Assembly: GCA_963747535.1 (NCBI GenBank)
Contig: CAVVFX010000020.1
Span: forward strand, 186,001-250,000
Reading direction: 5' to 3'
DNA: 64,000 nt
Origin: CAVVFX01 sp963747535
Lineage (GTDB): Bacteria > Acidobacteriota > Terriglobia > Bryobacterales > Bryobacteraceae
How positions within the stretch are numbered: the stretch's first letter is position 1; every line of letters begins with the position of its first letter. Under the pieces are notes generated by a model, which ran no database searches, was not told the origin of the DNA, and was given only the letters and a program-made list of their open reading frames with translations. Of the stretch, positions 62,093-64,000 are shown one piece after another. The position numbers and the translations under genes were made by a program.

Positions 62093-63565
62093 ATGCGAAG
62101 CCTGGCGCCAGTCAATTCCGCGAGGATAGGGCCACGAAAGAGCGGCCTTAGCTGGTGTGACCACCAGTCGAATACGATCTGGATCGGGAATTACGATTCA
62201 GACGATCAGGAAGAGATCGCGACGCGGCACGAGATGAATCATTTCTGGATGCATGTCTCGACGCCATACGGCCGGCTGCTGGATGAAATGACGCTCGCGC
62301 GGAACAACCAGGTACTGCAATACTGCATCCGGCAGTTTCGGGCCTATCCTTTTGCGCAGATCCTGATACCGGTGTATGAGGTTACCGAGAGACTGCGTGC
62401 GGGGCGAACGAACCTCGGCGGTCCAGCATTGCGAGATCTGTGCGAAAGATTTGCGAGACCCTGGTCGCACACCGTTTTCCTCGAAAACATCATGGAAGGG
62501 GAAGCTTTCCCGGACGTCGCGGAGGCAACGATCGCAGACGTTGTTCATACTTTCCAAACGGTCGAAGCCTATCTTGAACAACTGAACGCGCTGCCAAATG
62601 CGGATCCGGACGTGCCCGACGACTACCCCGAAGCAGATACACAAGGGCTCGCCGTTCTAGATGCGACCATGCCGGACCGAAGGACGTTCCCGCTGGGCGC
62701 GAAGCACGTCTTTGAAGGCATCGCGACGCAGATGACTCTCGTCTCCCCCGTAAAGAAGGAAGACTTGCTCAGCGGCACGAATCCTTACTATTGGATCCTC
62801 TGGTCTCATTGGGTCAAGGAGACCATGCATGACAAGCCTGTCCAATCCGCAGACGACTATAGACGTTTCAAAAATGCGTTCTACGCCCTGTGCGACTTAG
62901 CGCTCTTCGTTCCGGCCGGCGCTCTCTACGCACAACTTCGAGGGCGCGTTCTCAGTTGGCCGGATATTCAGCCGGGATATCGTTTCATGTCTCTGGTGAG
63001 GGAAGCGAAGAGGCTGGGATGGATCGAGGATTTAGACAGCGAGATGCTGGCCTATCAAGAGGAGCTATCGAGCGTCCTTTCGTGGCCGTCTCCGAGACGC
63101 TTCCTCGAGCTTGGGGCCAACCTTCAAGACTCTGACCGGAGCGCCCGCCGGCATCGGGACGCATGCCGGATACGGCTGACGGATCACTCGGCTTTTCTTG
63201 ATTTTGGATCGCGGATTGAGAAAGAGGCCTCGGCTGGTGTACCGCAGGGTGCCGGTCCGGCACAAAGATTCTGGACCGAACATCGCCCAATGTTGTACCG
63301 TCCTCAAGAGGACGAACTGCTCGTCCGGCAGGGTGAGACCGTAAGTGAATCTCTTTCTTCGATCCTGGACTGGTTCTTCGTGAATTTTAACTGGTCAGTA
63401 ATGCAACAGGGGCAATTTAGTTACGAGGAGTTTCTTCCGGAGAAAGTAATTTACGGTAAGGCGTTTCGGAATATCGCAACGCGATCGGATCTGGTTAAAC
63501 TGATCCATCAGACGATTCCCGTACTCAGCTCCGGGAGATTCCGGGAACTGCAAAAGGACGGTTGA
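62093..63565 (+). CDS. Uncharacterised HExxH protein (possible zinc protease)
   Basis: A 490-residue protein without a signal peptide. Near the N-terminus is ATRHEMNHFWMHVSTPYGRL, an HExxH zinc motif (H46, E47, H50) followed by STPYG; similar HE-x-x-H-F-x-x-x-x-S/T-T-x-YG segments occur in other uncharacterised bacterial proteins as far as I recall. A third ligand could be Glu65 or one further on; it cannot be fixed. The remainder is helical with conserved-looking aromatic patches (NPYYWILWSHWVKETM, SSILDWFFVNFNWSVMQQG). ATG 62093 follows GAAGGA. Partner of the DUF6236-like gene. A defence or stress role is possible but not shown. Confidence 0.6.
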   Translation: MRSLAPVNSARIGPRKSGLSWCDHQSNTIWIGNYDSDDQEEIATRHEMNHFWMHVSTPYGRLLDEMTLARNNQVLQYCIRQFRAYPFAQILIPVYEVTERLRAGRTNLGGPALRDLCERFARPWSHTVFLENIMEGEAFPDVAEATIADVVHTFQTVEAYLEQLNALPNADPDVPDDYPEADTQGLAVLDATMPDRRTFPLGAKHVFEGIATQMTLVSPVKKEDLLSGTNPYYWILWSHWVKETMHDKPVQSADDYRRFKNAFYALCDLALFVPAGALYAQLRGRVLSWPDIQPGYRFMSLVREAKRLGWIEDLDSEMLAYQEELSSVLSWPSPRRFLELGANLQDSDRSARRHRDACRIRLTDHSAFLDFGSRIEKEASAGVPQGAGPAQRFWTEHRPMLYRPQEDELLVRQGETVSESLSSILDWFFVNFNWSVMQQGQFSYEEFLPEKVIYGKAFRNIATRSDLVKLIHQTIPVLSSGRFRELQKDG

Positions 63566-63581
63566 TCGACTGCTCCGGGTT

Positions 63582-63622
63582 GCGACCAGGGGGTCGCTCG
63601 CGGACGTGGGCGTCCGCCCCAC
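63582..63622 (+). repeat. GGGCGTCCGCCCCAC dispersed repeat, copy 2
   Basis: GCGACC-AGG-GGGTCGC then GCGGACG (63600-63606), TGGG, CGTCCGC (63611-63617) and CCCACG. Same nested hairpins as 48593-48632. Confidence 0.75.
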
Positions 63623-63657
63623 GGATATTTCGCCTTGGTCCATAACGCGCGCGACAA

Positions 63658-63702
63658 CGGCTGCCGCGCAGCCGGGGCAGACCACGAAAAGCGCTGGTCT
63701 GC
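63658..63702 (+). repeat. Dispersed two-hairpin element, copy 3
   Basis: First hairpin CGGCTGC/GCAGCCG (63658-63664, 63668-63674), second GCAGACCA/TGGTCTGC (63677-63684, 63695-63702) with loop CGAAAAGCGC. It is the clearest copy of the family also seen at 1355-1399 and 55365-55405. Confidence 0.75.
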
Positions 63703-63724
63703 TCCGATTGCGCGGTCCTTGCGA

Positions 63725-64000
63725 TCAGAACGATATCCGGCCCGAGAACTGAATCTGACGCGGCGTCCAATAGGAAGTCTGGAGAGACTCGGTGCCATCC
63801 GTCGTATTCGGATTGACCCGGCCTTGAATATTGAGCGCGTTGAAGGCATCGACGTTCACTCTCAGCTTGACCCTCTCAGTAATCGAAAATACTTTGTACA
63901 AGGAGATGTCGGCTTCGTAGTTGTACGGTCCCATCACTACAGTCTGCGAGAAGGGATTGGCGCCCAAGGGTCCGGGCGAGTAACCGGTCACCACCTGGGT
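63725..64000 (-). CDS. TonB-dependent receptor, C-terminal end (continues past window)
   Basis: The last ~92 residues of an outer-membrane barrel, open to the right edge of the window, so the GTG near 63994 is internal. NYEADISLYKVFSITERVKL and RVNVDAFNALNIQGRVNP are the typical final strands of Acidobacteriota Oar-like TonB-dependent receptors, and the end QIQFSGRISF has the terminal Phe. It resembles the C-terminus of the receptor at 12292-15825 in layout but not closely in sequence. Confidence 0.8.
   Translation of the reverse strand, partial: TQVVTGYSPGPLGANPFSQTVVMGPYNYEADISLYKVFSITERVKLRVNVDAFNALNIQGRVNPNTTDGTESLQTSYWTPRQIQFSGRISF

Overview
The window looks like a chromosomal stretch of an Acidobacteriota bacterium of the Solibacter/Bryobacter type. 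The main pointers are a large Oar-like TonB-dependent receptor with an N-terminal carboxypeptidase-regulatory fold, a secreted protein whose C-terminus resembles the 'Solibacter uncharacterized C-terminal domain', two PEP-CTERM proteins, a CheB/CheR-type hybrid kinase, many signal-peptide hydrolases, and GC-rich coding sequence with several families of short intergenic repeats. This is an inference from gene content; no rRNA or tRNA gene was seen.

Left part (1-12 kb): the end of a lytic transglycosylase, a DoxX-like membrane protein and a secreted haem-motif protein, then a tight minus-strand operon ruvA-ruvB-folK-AI-2E-type exporter-HupE-like protein-DUF5060-like protein-tsaB. rsmE diverges from ruvA and is followed by a serine beta-lactamase-fold hydrolase.

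Middle-left (12-31 kb): a TonB-dependent receptor, a decayed TPR gene, a Tat-exported sugar isomerase/epimerase-like protein, glucarate dehydratase, a ketopantoate-reductase-family protein, a PEP-CTERM protein, an ISAzo13-like insertion sequence with a fused N-terminal domain and an A8 frameshift site, LigD, a 1249-residue CheB-CheR-PAS-histidine kinase with its LuxR-type response regulator, and a degenerate sugar nucleotidyltransferase homologue.

Centre (31-46 kb): a second PEP-CTERM protein and three TadE/TadG-like genes with a good promoter, then rplA-rplJ-rplL-rpoB-rpoC. This cluster has an L1-type leader before rplA, a 600-base rplL-rpoB spacer containing a promoter candidate and an intrinsic terminator (attenuator candidate), a 32-bp hairpin between rpoB and rpoC, and a strong terminator after rpoC. 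RpoB carries an eight-cysteine insertion that resembles the zinc-binding domain of RpoC plus a second zinc ribbon.

Accessory patch (46.2-48.9 kb): a frameshifted TonB C-terminal relic, a BrnT-type toxin-antitoxin pair, a 99-bp broken copy of an internal piece of rpoC followed by a copy of its terminator, a 198-bp tandem duplication and a MazF/PemK-type toxin-antitoxin pair. It reads as a rearrangement hot spot behind rpoC.

Right part (48.9-64 kb): two secreted amidohydrolases, a large surface protein, NAD-type isocitrate dehydrogenase, a metal-transport operon (MgtE-regulatory-domain protein, NRAMP homologue with an altered metal site, frataxin/CyaY), a seven-haem TPR cytochrome, an uncharacterised two-gene unit (DUF6236-like membrane protein plus HExxH protein) and the end of another TonB-dependent receptor. 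At least four dispersed intergenic repeat families link distant parts of the window.
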